From positions 186,001 through 250,000 of the forward strand of contig CAWEAD010000007.1 in the NCBI GenBank assembly GCA_963807225.1: 64,000 bases of DNA, in the 5' to 3' direction. A program made the position numbers and the translations under genes. The notes below the pieces were generated by a model that saw only the letters and a list, made by a program, of their open reading frames with translations, made no database searches and was not told the DNA's origin. This document shows, one piece after another, positions 26,193 through 35,296 of this stretch; positions within the stretch are counted from its first letter, which is position 1; every line of letters starts with the position of its first letter. Origin of the DNA: JAGVGT01 sp963807225 (GTDB lineage: Bacteria > Desulfobacterota > Desulfobulbia > Desulfobulbales > JAGXFP01).

Positions 26193-27580
26193 TCAGAAGC
26201 TGGCCCGTAAACCGCCGTAAAAAGAGGAACCCGGCATCGGATAATAACCGTCGATAAAACCATAATCGAAGGCAAACTCGGAATACTCCGCATTAAAGAT
26301 ATTCTTGGCCCCGGCAAAAATCTCCAGTGCCTCGATTACCCGATAATTTACCGAGAGATCGACGGTCTGGTAACTATCCAGCTTGTCAAAGGTGTTGTCG
26401 GTATCACCGCCGGCATAACGCTTGCCGACATAGGTGTAGATCAGTCCGGCGGTCAATTTATCCAGCGGCTTTATGGATAGAGAAGCGTTACCCTTCCACT
26501 CCGGTACCAGGGGCACTCGCCGACCGTCGTTGGCGCCGCCGGTGAACTCGGCCTTCAGGTAACCGACTCCGGCTTTCATGGTCAGCATTTCCAGAGGCCG
26601 GGAAGTCAGTCCCAGTTCAAAACCTTGATGTCTGGTTTCATCCAGATTCTGGTTCAACGAAGTCAAGTAATCGTAGGCAATCTCATCATCGACGTCAACC
26701 GTGAAGACTCGGGCGGTAAGCCCCAGAAGACCACTGTGCTGCCACTGCAGACCGGCCTCGTAGCCCCGGGCGGTTTCCGGCTTCAGATCCGGGTTGAAAA
26801 CTCCGTAAGTGACATATTCATCCACCACCGGATAACGGAAGGAGCGATAGGTGCGCCCGTACAACTTGGCGCCAGGGGCAAAATTCCAGGCCAGGCCGAT
26901 ATTACAGGCCCGCTCGCCGTCGCTGGGGGTATTATCGGTTGTTCCAACCTTCAGGCCGTAATCGGCTTTTTCATAACGGGCGCCGAGATTCAGCAGCAGT
27001 TTGGAGGTTATCTCGAACTCATCCTGCAGGTATCCGGCCAGGCTTTCTTTGGAGAAGTCGTTGTAACTGGTCTTGGTCGCCGGACTCATGCCGCTCCAGC
27101 TTTCGTAGGAGGTATCGTAATAGTCGACCCCAACGGTCAGCCGATTACCGCGCCTTCCAAGGGGCTGCTCCAGGATGTACTGGGGGTTGATTCCCAGGGT
27201 CTTGACCTTGAAGGTCATGAAACTGAACCAGGAGTCCATGTCGGCATCGCGGTCCTGGTCGCTGTAGCTCAGTTCCAGTCGCAGACGCCCGGCCTCGCCC
27301 AGATCCTGAGTCCCTCCGAGGACCAGGGCCAGATCGTTACCATCTCCCTCATCTTTCTGATAAACCGCCTGGCGCCGGTCGGCGGCCAGCTGGGCCGAGG
27401 TCAGAGCACCGGGCAGCTGGTAGTCGGCCTTGCTGTAGGTGGCATCAAGATACAGGGAGGTAGCATCGGAGGGATCGAAAGACATCTTGCCGAACACCGT
27501 GTCGCGGCTGGACTCGGAACGGTCACGATAGCCGTCGGTTTCCTGATGCCCGTAGCCGGCGTGGAATGCGGTCCGGCCGC
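26193..27580 (-). CDS. btuB: TonB-dependent outer-membrane receptor, beta-barrel part (frameshifted gene)
   Basis: From about 27578 downward this frame encodes the 22-strand barrel of a BtuB-type receptor, starting with GRTAFHAGYGHQETDGYRD and ending with the outer-membrane targeting C-terminus SSFYGGLRASF (terminal Phe). Barrel landmarks include NLGARYEKADYGL, YRSFRYPVVDEY and FAGAKNIFNAEYSEF. The frame is open further upstream to 27791, but that part is out-of-frame translation of the plug domain encoded in the other frame. The barrel sits in the outer membrane and binds corrinoid for import; specificity is inferred from the riboswitch upstream. Confidence 0.85.
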
Positions 27581-28158
27581 ATGACCAGATTGAGGTTGGC
27601 GCTGCCCCGCATGGTATCGAAACTGCCGTAGGACGCCTCGACCATGCCGTGAACACCTTCTGCCGCAGCCTCTTTGGTGATGATATTGACCACCCCGCCC
27701 ATGGCATTATCGCCGTATAACACCGACCCGGAACCATAGAGCACTTCGACCCGTTCGATATTCTCCACCGGAATGGTCGCCCATGAGACATAGCTCATAT
27801 CGACCGAATTGATGCGCCGGCCGTTGACCACCACCGCCACATGCCGGTCGGCGCTCTCGCCGAAACCGCCGATGTCGATGGCCTGCTGGTTGCCGCTGCC
27901 GGTGATGTCGCGCACCTGCACCCCGGGCAGGAGCCGCAGAACATCGGGCACCGTGGCGGCATTGGTGTTGGCTATCTCCTCGGCGGTAATCACCGAAACG
28001 GTGGCTGGGACTTTTTCGGTCTGCTGCGCGCTTCTGGTGGCAGTGACCACCACTTCATCCATTATCGCCACCGGCTCACCTTCAGCGGCAACCGCAGTTG
28101 CGGCCACTGCCACCGAAGCGGTCAGCAGCAGACAACCCAATAAAACTTGCTTCTTCAT
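27523..28158 (-). CDS. btuB: TonB-dependent receptor, signal peptide and plug domain (frameshifted gene)
   Basis: The first half of the receptor: a signal peptide (MKKQVLLGCLLLTASVAVAA), a TonB box region (DEVVVTATRSAQQ at about residues 34-46) and the plug domain with VLRLLPGVQVRDITGSG, VVVNGRRINSVDMSY and VEVLYGSGSVLYGDNAMGGV. Correct sequence runs to NLNLV at about 27583; then the frame becomes RPDRIPRRLR nonsense and stops. Rejoined with 26193-27580 the protein would be about 655 residues, normal for a BtuB-like receptor. It is the first gene downstream of the cobalamin riboswitch. Confidence 0.87.
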   Translation of the reverse strand: MKKQVLLGCLLLTASVAVAATAVAAEGEPVAIMDEVVVTATRSAQQTEKVPATVSVITAEEIANTNAATVPDVLRLLPGVQVRDITGSGNQQAIDIGGFGESADRHVAVVVNGRRINSVDMSYVSWATIPVENIERVEVLYGSGSVLYGDNAMGGVVNIITKEAAAEGVHGMVEASYGSFDTMRGSANLNLVMRPDRIPRRLRASGNRRLS

Positions 28159-28203
28159 CTATATTCTCCAAATAAGTTCACGTAGTTATCAAAAACACCC
28201 TCT

Positions 28204-28325
28204 CCGGATTTTTCATGAGTCTAGGTTGGTGGAAATGCACGAATGCGGACAGTCGGTCACGCTTAGGTATGCCGATTGTTCGCTGACCCAGCAGAACCGC
28301 CAAGGTCGACTCATGAATAATCCGG
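28204..28325. repeat. 122-bp element bounded by 29-bp inverted repeats (MITE-like)
   Basis: The left end CCGGATTTTTCATGAGTC and the reverse complement of the right end CCGGATTATTCATGAGTC are nearly identical. Over 29 bases the ends match at 24. The 64-bp centre has no reading frame. The layout suits a miniature inverted-repeat element or the closed-up remains of an insertion sequence. I could not see a clear target-site duplication. It lies in the leader between the riboswitch terminator and the receptor start codon. Confidence 0.6.
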
Positions 28326-28448
28326 GTGTCGCATACACCACATGGCAACCTGAAAATCGTCCCAGTCCACCCGCGCCATAATGGTCATCTGCAAATGTCC
28401 CCTTTCCGTCAGTATCACCTCATCCTCCTTGCCTCTGGAGTCCGGGGC

Positions 28449-28490
28449 AAAAAAAAATCCCCGGACCGATTATTAATCGATCCGGGGATT
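28449..28490 (-). terminator. Intrinsic terminator downstream of the cobalamin aptamer (expression platform)
   Basis: On the minus strand a long hairpin (outer arms ATCCCCGGA and TCCGGGGAT, inner CGAT/ATCG) is followed by nine T residues. It sits about 40 bases past the aptamer, between it and the receptor gene, which is the expected place for the terminator of a transcriptional riboswitch. Confidence 0.85.
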
Positions 28491-28530
28491 CCCTGATTCC
28501 GCAAGATCATTGCCCACCCCTGGTCCACGG

Positions 28531-28684
28531 GAGCATAAGCGACGTTTTCAGGCAGGTCTTCTGACTCCCGGCTCATCCCTCGGCCGCGCCTTCCCGTCTT
28601 TCGACAGTGGCGTTAAGCGGCTTCGGTCCCCGGTTACAGCGGCGGGCCCGTCCCGGATTTACACCGGGTTCCCTTTTATGCTCT
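28531..28684 (-). promoter_or_regulatory. Cobalamin (B12) riboswitch
   Basis: Read on the minus strand the conserved parts occur in order: closing stem GAGCATAA, the core GGGAACCCGGTGTAAATCCG then GGACGGGCCC and GCTGTAACCGGGG, the GCCACTGTC loop, and the B12 box GCCGGGAGTCAGAAGACCTG followed by CCTG; the closing arm TTATGCTC pairs with the first. Binding of adenosyl- or methylcobalamin is expected to favour the downstream terminator and shut off the receptor. This fixes the function of the uptake genes that follow. Confidence 0.95.
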
Positions 28685-28814
28685 TGCGAGCGCCTGAAGA
28701 GCCGAAATTAACCGATTAGAACAACCGGGTCAAGATGGGATATCTCCAAAGACAACAATTGCGGAAAAGGCCGAAAGGTCGGCTGTTTTCAAGCTACAGG
28801 ACGAGTCTAGCAGG

Positions 28815-29141
28815 CTATTCCCATGCAACCTGGGTAAAGAAAAAGACGAAGCGGCCCGCTTCGATATCGACCTTGAGCCTGGCTCCGTGGTTCAGGCCGT
28901 AATGGATATAGCCGTTCTTGGCGCAATCGCCGGGGGTCTCGGTAGTGTTGGGCGGCGATTCGAAATCCCGGTCCCGGTCATACCAGGAAACCAGCATATA
29001 TTCCTCAAACCGCTGCCCGGCCTGCTCCTTGGCTAGCGCTACCGCCTCATGGTAATCCTTGATCTTCTTTCTAGGGCTAAGAGATACGACTTCGATATGC
29101 GACAAGTCAGGATTATTCAGCGGGCAATTCTGCTCAGTCAT
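28815..29141 (-). CDS. Small unrecognised soluble protein
   Basis: A 108-residue protein starting at the ATG at 29141, which is preceded by GGGAGGATATGCC, a good ribosome site; the open frame runs further to 29204 without support. It has no membrane segment. Visible features are KIKDYHEAVALAKEQAGQ, a possible helix, YMLVSWYDRDRDFESPP, and a C-terminal strand pair (GARLKVDIEAGRFVFFF). I do not recognise the family. It lies upstream of the riboswitch on the same strand and is probably a separate unit. Confidence 0.7.
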   Translation of the reverse strand: MTEQNCPLNNPDLSHIEVVSLSPRKKIKDYHEAVALAKEQAGQRFEEYMLVSWYDRDRDFESPPNTTETPGDCAKNGYIHYGLNHGARLKVDIEAGRFVFFFTQVAWE

Positions 29142-29461
29142 GGCATATCCTCCCTTCTCCTTAAATATCTCAATTTGATGGGGAAAAGTGCTCTCTAAGG
29201 GCAAAACAGCTATTATTCAGACAAATAATTAAAATATTCGATGAGTCAACTTGGTCCGACCCCCTGAGCTGCCCTCCAGACCCTGGACCACAAACAACGG
29301 GACGGACGATTTCCCGACCGTGAGAAAATTAATGGTACACAAATAAATCAAAGGCCAGTATTAATTTGATATCATTTGTTTAGTTACTGATGATCGTTCG
29401 GCAACAGAACTTTTCGGAATTATCCCCGCAGAACAAAAAGTCATGTTTGAGAGGTAAAGCC
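29142..29461. other. Divergent intergenic stretch upstream of enolase
   Basis: About 320 bp between the small minus-strand gene and enolase. It should hold promoters for both. The part from about 29330 to 29390 is AT-rich, and a TTGATA-like box occurs near 29367, but I cannot pair it convincingly with a -10. No RNA gene was seen. Confidence 0.4.
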
Positions 29462-30742
29462 ATGGCCAAGATTATCGCCATCAAAGCCCGCCAGATTCTG
29501 GATTCCCGGGGTAACCCCACCATCGAGGCTGATGTCCTCACCGACAGCGGCCATCTCGGCCGTGCCGCCGTGCCTTCCGGGGCCTCCACCGGCACCCGCG
29601 AAGCCTTGGAACTGCGCGACGGCGATCCGCACTATTACCTGGGCAAATCGGTGCGCAAGGCAGTGGGCAACGTCAACGAGATCATCACTCCGCTGCTGCT
29701 GGGCCGCGACCCCTCCGACCAGCACGGTCTGGACCAGGTGATGCTGGACCTGGACGGCACCGACGACAAAAGTAACCTGGGCGCCAACGCCATCCTGGCC
29801 GTCAGTCTGGCAACCTGCCGGGCCGGGGCCCTGGACGCCGGCCTGCCCCTGTACGTCTACCTGAACGAAAAGCTTGAGGCCCCCAATTCGGCCGGTTATC
29901 TGCGCTTGCCCACCCCGCAAATGAACATCATTAACGGCGGCGAACATGCCTCCAACAATCTGGATATCCAGGAGTTCATGATCGTCCCCCACCTGCCGCT
30001 CTCTTTCGCCGAAAATCTGCGGGCCGGGGTCGAGGTCTTCCACCACCTGAAGAAGGTTCTCGGCCAACGAGGGCTCTCCACCAACGTCGGCGACGAGGGC
30101 GGCTTCGCACCCGATCTTAGCTCTCACGAGGAGGCCATCGAGCTGATCCTTTCGGCCATCGAGGCCGCCGGTTACCGGCCGGGGCAGGATATGTCACTGT
30201 CCCTGGACTCAGCCAGTTCGGAATTCTACCGCGACGGCTCCTACCAGATGCAGGGCCGGGAGTACTCTACCGAAGAGATGATCGATTACTACGAAGGGCT
30301 GGTCGACAAGTACCCGATCTTCTCCATCGAAGACGGCCTGGCCGAGCAGGACGGCGAAGGCTGGCCGCCACTCACCGCCCGGTTGGGTGAGAAGATCCTC
30401 ACCGTCGGCGACGACCTTTTCGTGACCAACAAGAAGATCCTGCAGACCGGCATCGAACAGAAACAGGCCAACGCCATCCTGATCAAGGTCAACCAGATCG
30501 GTTCGCTCTCCGAGACCTTCGAGACCATGGCCCTGGCCTATGACCACAATCTGCGCTGTATTATCAGCCACCGTTCGGGTGAAACCGGTGATTCCTTCAT
30601 CGCCGATCTGGCCGTGGCCACCGGCACCGGCTTGATCAAGACCGGTTCGGCCAGCCGCACCGACCGGTTGGCCAAATACAATCAGTTGCTTCGTATCGAA
30701 GAGGAACTGGGCAACGAGGCCCGTTTCGATCCGGTACGCTGA
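29462..30742 (+). CDS. eno: Enolase (phosphopyruvate hydratase)
   Basis: A 426-residue glycolytic enzyme interconverting 2-phosphoglycerate and phosphoenolpyruvate in the cytoplasm. Family motifs include ARQILDSRGNPTIEADV at the start, MNIINGGEHASNNLDIQEFM, STNVGDEGGFAP, SIEDGLAEQD and the signature LIKVNQIGSLSETFE with SHRSGETGDSFIADLAV. Catalytic Lys and Glu positions look intact. The ATG at 29462 follows GAGAGGTAAAGCC; the frame is open to 29390, but the upstream part lacks enolase similarity. It is followed within about 80 bp by a nucleotidyl cyclase gene on the same strand. Confidence 0.98.
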   Translation: MAKIIAIKARQILDSRGNPTIEADVLTDSGHLGRAAVPSGASTGTREALELRDGDPHYYLGKSVRKAVGNVNEIITPLLLGRDPSDQHGLDQVMLDLDGTDDKSNLGANAILAVSLATCRAGALDAGLPLYVYLNEKLEAPNSAGYLRLPTPQMNIINGGEHASNNLDIQEFMIVPHLPLSFAENLRAGVEVFHHLKKVLGQRGLSTNVGDEGGFAPDLSSHEEAIELILSAIEAAGYRPGQDMSLSLDSASSEFYRDGSYQMQGREYSTEEMIDYYEGLVDKYPIFSIEDGLAEQDGEGWPPLTARLGEKILTVGDDLFVTNKKILQTGIEQKQANAILIKVNQIGSLSETFETMALAYDHNLRCIISHRSGETGDSFIADLAVATGTGLIKTGSASRTDRLAKYNQLLRIEEELGNEARFDPVR

Positions 30743-30820
30743 AGCGGTTAACCAATCACCCGGGACTTTCCTTTGCAAGCTCAGATTGCCTTCTCCAACG
30801 AGAATCGAGCTCTTGCCTTA

Positions 30821-32353
30821 ATGCGCCGGTTGCTTCGGAAAATCTCTGCCCTGCTTCGACCACTGTCCGATGCCCTGCCGGATCATCTGCCCCTGGTCTA
30901 TAAGCTTTCCTTGTTGATCACCAGCTTGATCGTGCTGAGCAGCGGTGCTCTGGGCAGCATCCTGTTTTTGCAACAAGCCCGACTGATGAGCCGGCAGATC
31001 GATGATTTCGGCAATACCGTGGTGACCCACCTGGCCAGCGCCGCACAGGAACCTCTGCTGGCCGACGACCGCCTGGCCTTGGGGGTTCTGGTCTCCAGCC
31101 TGGTTAACGGCCGCAATATCATCGGCACGCAAATTCTCAACCCGGACGGTATCAGTCTGATCAAGGAAGGCAGCAACCCCTTCGCCGACCCTTCCGCCAA
31201 ACCCCCATTCACCGCCGCGGAAATAACCGGGCAGGCCGATAATCGACAGCGCTGGCCCTGGCAAATCGACGGCACGGATAAAGTGCGGATCAGCGTGGTG
31301 TCATTTATCTGTCCGATCCGTTTCGCCAACGTCACCGCCGGTTACGCCCTGGTCACCTTCAGCCAGGAGGTCCTGGACGAATCGAAAGAAAAAGCCCTGC
31401 TGGCCATAACCCTGGTTTCGCTGCTGATCATTTTCCTGGGCATCGTTCTGGCCTTTTTCCTGAGCCGGCTGATCTCCCGCCCGGTCAACAACTTCATGGC
31501 GGCCATCGAGGCCTTCGACCAGGGTAATTACCATTTCCGCTTCTCCGACCGTCGCCGGGACGAGATCGGCCAGTTGATGACCGCTTTCGACCAGATGGCG
31601 GCCGGCATGGTCCAAAAAAACCAGGTGGAAAAAGCCCTGGACCGCTATCTCTCGCCCCAGGTGGCCAGACAGGTCATCAACCATCTCGACGAAATCAAGC
31701 TCGGAGGCAAGAGAATCGTCGGTTCGGTCCTTTTTGCCGATATCATCGGATTTACCAAGATGAGCGAGAAGATGGTTCCGGAAGAACTGGCCATCCTCCT
31801 GAATCGCTATTTTTCGCTGATCACCGCGGCCTGCGAACTGAACCGGGGCACGGTGGACAAATACACCGGCGACGGGGTCATGCTGCTTTTCGGAGCCCCG
31901 GAGGAAGACCTGGATCATGCCTTTCACGCCGCCACCTGCGCCTTGCTGATGCGCCGCCTGATCGCCGACGAAAATCGCCGGCGGCAAGCCGCGAACCTGG
32001 CTCCGATACATTTTCGGATCGGCATCAATGCCGGCAGCATGCTGGCCGGCAACCTCGGCACCAAGGAAAAGATGGAATACACCGTGGTCGGCGATACCGT
32101 TAATCTCGCCTCGCGGATCTGCTCCATGGCCGAGGCCGGCCAGATCGTGGTCAGCCGCAATTTTTATGACCAGAAGGGTCTCGAATGCCGGCTCGTCGCC
32201 CATGAGTATCTGCCCATGGTCCTGCGGGGCATCGCCGAGCCGGTGGACACCTTTCTGCTGGAGGATCTGGGCTCGGAATTCCGGGGATGTCTCGAAGAAC
32301 AACTGCAGACTATTCTCGACGAGCCGGATGAAAAAGATGCTACCCGTCAATAA
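30821..32353 (+). CDS. Membrane-bound class III adenylate/guanylate cyclase with HAMP domain
   Basis: A protein of about 510 residues with an N-terminal membrane helix (LSLLITSLIVLSSGALGSIL), a periplasmic sensor region of about 140 residues, a second membrane helix (LLAITLVSLLIIFLGIVLAF), a HAMP linker (LISRPVNNFMAAIEAF) and a C-terminal class III cyclase domain. Catalytic signatures are VLFADIIGFTKMSEK, TVDKYTGDGVMLLFGAP, FRIGINAGSMLAGNLG and YTVVGDTVNLASRI; both metal-binding aspartates are present. It should make cAMP, or less likely cGMP, in response to a periplasmic signal. The ATG at 30821 is a judgement; a TTG at 30773 also opens the frame. It follows enolase closely and may share its mRNA. 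Confidence 0.9.
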   Translation: MRRLLRKISALLRPLSDALPDHLPLVYKLSLLITSLIVLSSGALGSILFLQQARLMSRQIDDFGNTVVTHLASAAQEPLLADDRLALGVLVSSLVNGRNIIGTQILNPDGISLIKEGSNPFADPSAKPPFTAAEITGQADNRQRWPWQIDGTDKVRISVVSFICPIRFANVTAGYALVTFSQEVLDESKEKALLAITLVSLLIIFLGIVLAFFLSRLISRPVNNFMAAIEAFDQGNYHFRFSDRRRDEIGQLMTAFDQMAAGMVQKNQVEKALDRYLSPQVARQVINHLDEIKLGGKRIVGSVLFADIIGFTKMSEKMVPEELAILLNRYFSLITAACELNRGTVDKYTGDGVMLLFGAPEEDLDHAFHAATCALLMRRLIADENRRRQAANLAPIHFRIGINAGSMLAGNLGTKEKMEYTVVGDTVNLASRICSMAEAGQIVVSRNFYDQKGLECRLVAHEYLPMVLRGIAEPVDTFLLEDLGSEFRGCLEEQLQTILDEPDEKDATRQ

Positions 32354-32420
32354 CCCGGATAGGCCATGCCACCATCACGAATTGGTGGACGATCTCTTTC
32401 GGACTTTCGCGCCGAGGTTG

Positions 32421-33539
32421 ATGCGCTGTATTGCCCTGGGACTGGCGCTGCTCCTGGCCGGAGGGTGTGCGGTTCTCCCCGCCCAACCCGAAGAGAGGGG
32501 CCTGACCGGTGAAGCCCGCCTGGAAAAACTACTGGCCGACCGGCAATATCAAAAGGCCTTACAGTTTCTGCCCGAACTCGCCACCGAACTCGATAGCGCC
32601 GCCTATAAAGCGAAACAGCGCCAATTGCTCGCTTTGATCGATAAGCTGGAGACGGAAACCGTGGATCGGGCGAACGATTTTTCGGCCCGAAACGAACCGG
32701 CCGCGGCCCTGAAGGTTTTAGACGAAGCGCTTAAAAAAATCCCGGCCAGCACCAAGCTCCTTGATTTGCGGAAAAATCTTCGTGATGAAATCGATCACCG
32801 GAGGAATCTGGCCAAATGGAATCTGCTGATCAGCCGGGTGGTTTACCTCAATGCCCAACTCCAGGGGTACCGGGAACTGGCGCGATTGAAAGGGCCCTCC
32901 TGGCTTAACGAATGGCGCTTGGCGGCCATTGGCGATGCCATCGCCGACCTTAGCCCCGACTTGCTGGAATGCGGGCGCCAAGCCCTGTCGGCGGCCGAAA
33001 ACAAGGTGGCTGACAGATGCCTGCAACTGGCCGGAGAGATTGAAGGGCCGAAAAGCGTCGACCGCATGCCGGCCCAGGCCCGAGGCATCGAGAAGGGACC
33101 GGAGTCGGAACCGGACCTCACATCGATCATGGAACCACTGGCCGAGATCAAGAAATTCAAACCGGCCTCGGCACAACCGGGTCCATCCCCGGAAGAACTG
33201 GAGGATCGGCTGCGGGAAGAAATCGCCCGGCAAGATCTCCGGCAGGGCTATGCCACCCTGGGCGACTTGGAGAAAATTCCCGCGGCCGCCGGACAGTATG
33301 GAAAGTACAAGAGCCAGCTTGATCAAATCAGGGAACGGCAGATCGCCGAATACCTGGATGACGCCGCCGCCCATTATCGCGGCGGCCGGATCGCCCAGGC
33401 CCGTGAGTACTGGGTTAGGGTGCTGGAACTGGATCCGGACAACAAGACCGCCCTGGACAAGATCGCCAGGGCCGACCGGGTTCTGAAAAAACTTCATGAT
33501 CTCCAGGAATCACAAGGCAAAACAATCCCGCCTCCTTGA
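32421..33539 (+). CDS. Lipoprotein with helical, TPR-like C-terminal region
   Basis: About 372 residues. The start at 32421 is supported by a lipoprotein signal, MRCIALGLALLLAGGC, whose lipobox is LAGGC; an upstream in-frame ATG near 32328 inside the cyclase end is less likely. The mature part is helical and charged, with a coiled segment (about residues 30-100) and a TPR-like ending (AAAHYRGGRIAQAREYWVRV then LELDPDNKTALDKIARA). It is probably anchored in the outer membrane and follows the cyclase on the same strand. No enzyme motif is visible; a scaffold role is inferred only from the repeats. Confidence 0.78.
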   Translation: MRCIALGLALLLAGGCAVLPAQPEERGLTGEARLEKLLADRQYQKALQFLPELATELDSAAYKAKQRQLLALIDKLETETVDRANDFSARNEPAAALKVLDEALKKIPASTKLLDLRKNLRDEIDHRRNLAKWNLLISRVVYLNAQLQGYRELARLKGPSWLNEWRLAAIGDAIADLSPDLLECGRQALSAAENKVADRCLQLAGEIEGPKSVDRMPAQARGIEKGPESEPDLTSIMEPLAEIKKFKPASAQPGPSPEELEDRLREEIARQDLRQGYATLGDLEKIPAAAGQYGKYKSQLDQIRERQIAEYLDDAAAHYRGGRIAQAREYWVRVLELDPDNKTALDKIARADRVLKKLHDLQESQGKTIPPP

Positions 33540-33656
33540 AAGGGTCGCACCGCCTGGCCGAAAAAGGCATTCTCGCCGGGGAAAACCGCCGGATCGGCAG
33601 TACACTCAAAATGACAAAATACGGGTTAATCACTCCCCGCGGATTTACTGTAATAT

Positions 33657-33686
33657 TTGACATTCACCCCCTGTCTGAGATAAAAT
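33657..33686 (+). promoter_or_regulatory. Sigma-70-type promoter
   Basis: A perfect TTGACA at 33657-33662 and TAAAAT at 33681-33686 are separated by 18 bases. The surrounding 300 bp has no gene and is AT-rich. The pair points to the membrane protein gene at 33845 and predicts a leader of about 150 bases. Confidence 0.65.
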
Positions 33687-33844
33687 CCAGCTTCGGGAAA
33701 GGGGGATTCAGGCATTTCCGCATTATTCATTTCAATCGCACCGCTTTCTCAACGCGACATTTCGGTAACTCAAGTTTATCGCCGATAAGGCGGTAAACTT
33801 TTTTGGTCGGTCGTTAATGACCCAAGTTAAACCAAGGGGGTACC

Positions 33845-35281
33845 ATGTCGCCAGAACTAGTGAACCTTATTCCTGACCACCAAGTGATATCCATACTGAC
33901 CTGGATACTGCTCGTAATCGTCGCCTTCACCCTGATCAGACAACACGCCCATAAGAGTATCCGAGGCTTCTGTCGCGTCATGCGTAACGGCCTGCGTTTA
34001 TCCGCCTGCTCCGTGCTGCGGGCCGAAAAGCGTCTCGCCGCAAGAAACCGAGAGGTGCTACTGGCCGGCGGCATGGATGCCATCGAACGTGAGGTGGAGC
34101 GCGAATTCTTCCGGGTCGAGAAGGTGGTGGAGCGCGACCTGCAAGGCTACCCAGCCCTGAATCGCAAGCTTTCTGAGCAGATCGAGAAGATCGATCAGGA
34201 TTACGCGGAAAGCACCGAAGTACCGCCAACCCCGCCGGTCTGGATCAATGCCGTGGAAGCGGTGACCAAATTGGCCACCAAGGGCGAGAACGGCATGGTG
34301 ACGGAAATCCTCACCGACATCCACAAGACCATGGTCAAGCAGCAGAAAAAAGCCATGGACGCCTATTGGCGGAGCACCAGCCGACGCCACCGGATTCTGA
34401 GCAAAATCATGCCCCGCTGGCGTCAGGTCGCCAAGGTATTGGAACGGATCGGCGGGACCATGACCGGTCTGGAAGAACGGGCCAAGTTCATCGACCGAAA
34501 GATGTCGGACTATGAGGAGATCCGTTTAGGTACCGACAAGGCCGCCTTCAAGCTGCACTCGTCCTCTACCACCCAGTTTTTTATCTCCGGCTTCTGGCTG
34601 CTGGTGGCCATCGGCGGGATCAGCGTCAATTTCCATCTCATCTCCCTGCCCATGGCCGATATTGCCGGCGGCGCAGGCTTCGTCGGTAACTTCCGGGTAT
34701 CCGAACTGGCCGGCCTTTTCATCATCCTGGTCGAAACCTTTATCGGCATGGCCCTGATGGAATCGCTCCATTTCACCAAGCTCTTCCCCTTGATCAGCAG
34801 CATGGACGACAAGAAGCGATACTACATCGCCTGGATCGCCTTCGGTATCCTGCTGACCTTCGCCGGCATCGAATGTTCCCTGGCCTACATCAGGGACATA
34901 ATCGCCGCCCGCAACGAGGCCCTGACCCAATCCCTGCTGGGTGGCGGCGCCGGGATGGAGACTTCCCATTCGATCATCGCCACGGTCGCCCAGATGGTCA
35001 TGGGTTTCATACTGCCCTTCGCTCTGACCTTCGCCATCATCCCCCTGGAGTCCTTTGTTCACTCGGCCCGCACGGTGATCGGCTACCTCCTGGAGATGCT
35101 GTTGCGGACCATCGCCTTCCTGCTGCGGCTGATCGGTAATATTGCCCATTATCTCGGTTCGGTGCTGATCGGCATTTACGATATCGTCGCCTTCCCGGCT
35201 CCGTGGATCGAGATGATCTTGCGTGGCGGGAAGATCAAGGACACAGCGTTGGAAAACACGGCGGTCGCCGACAAGGTTTGA
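33845..35281 (+). CDS. Unrecognised multi-pass membrane protein paired with a vWA lipoprotein
   Basis: A 478-residue protein. One membrane helix near the start (ISILTWILLVIVAFTLI, about residues 15-31) is followed by a cytoplasmic or periplasmic coiled region of about 200 residues rich in charged heptads (ERVE/EREFF then KQQKKAMDAYW), then at least four further helices: FFISGFWLLVAIGGISVNF, LFIILVETFIGMALME, AWIAFGILLTFAGIECSLAY and IATVAQMVMGFILPFALTF, and a hydrophobic C-terminal stretch. I do not recognise a family. It has its own predicted promoter and is followed 15 bp later by a vWA lipoprotein, so the two probably form one envelope complex. GGGGGTACC precedes the ATG. Confidence 0.82.
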   Translation: MSPELVNLIPDHQVISILTWILLVIVAFTLIRQHAHKSIRGFCRVMRNGLRLSACSVLRAEKRLAARNREVLLAGGMDAIEREVEREFFRVEKVVERDLQGYPALNRKLSEQIEKIDQDYAESTEVPPTPPVWINAVEAVTKLATKGENGMVTEILTDIHKTMVKQQKKAMDAYWRSTSRRHRILSKIMPRWRQVAKVLERIGGTMTGLEERAKFIDRKMSDYEEIRLGTDKAAFKLHSSSTTQFFISGFWLLVAIGGISVNFHLISLPMADIAGGAGFVGNFRVSELAGLFIILVETFIGMALMESLHFTKLFPLISSMDDKKRYYIAWIAFGILLTFAGIECSLAYIRDIIAARNEALTQSLLGGGAGMETSHSIIATVAQMVMGFILPFALTFAIIPLESFVHSARTVIGYLLEMLLRTIAFLLRLIGNIAHYLGSVLIGIYDIVAFPAPWIEMILRGGKIKDTALENTAVADKV

Positions 35282-35296
35282 TCAGGAGAAAATACA

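Noticed and set aside
28510..28719. A plus-strand open frame of 69 codons
   Set aside because: It lies exactly across the cobalamin riboswitch on the other strand, has no ribosome site and no family likeness.
29441..30127. Long antisense open frames inside enolase (also inside the cyclase and btuC genes)
   Set aside because: They mirror well-supported genes and arise from high GC at third positions; none shows a family motif.
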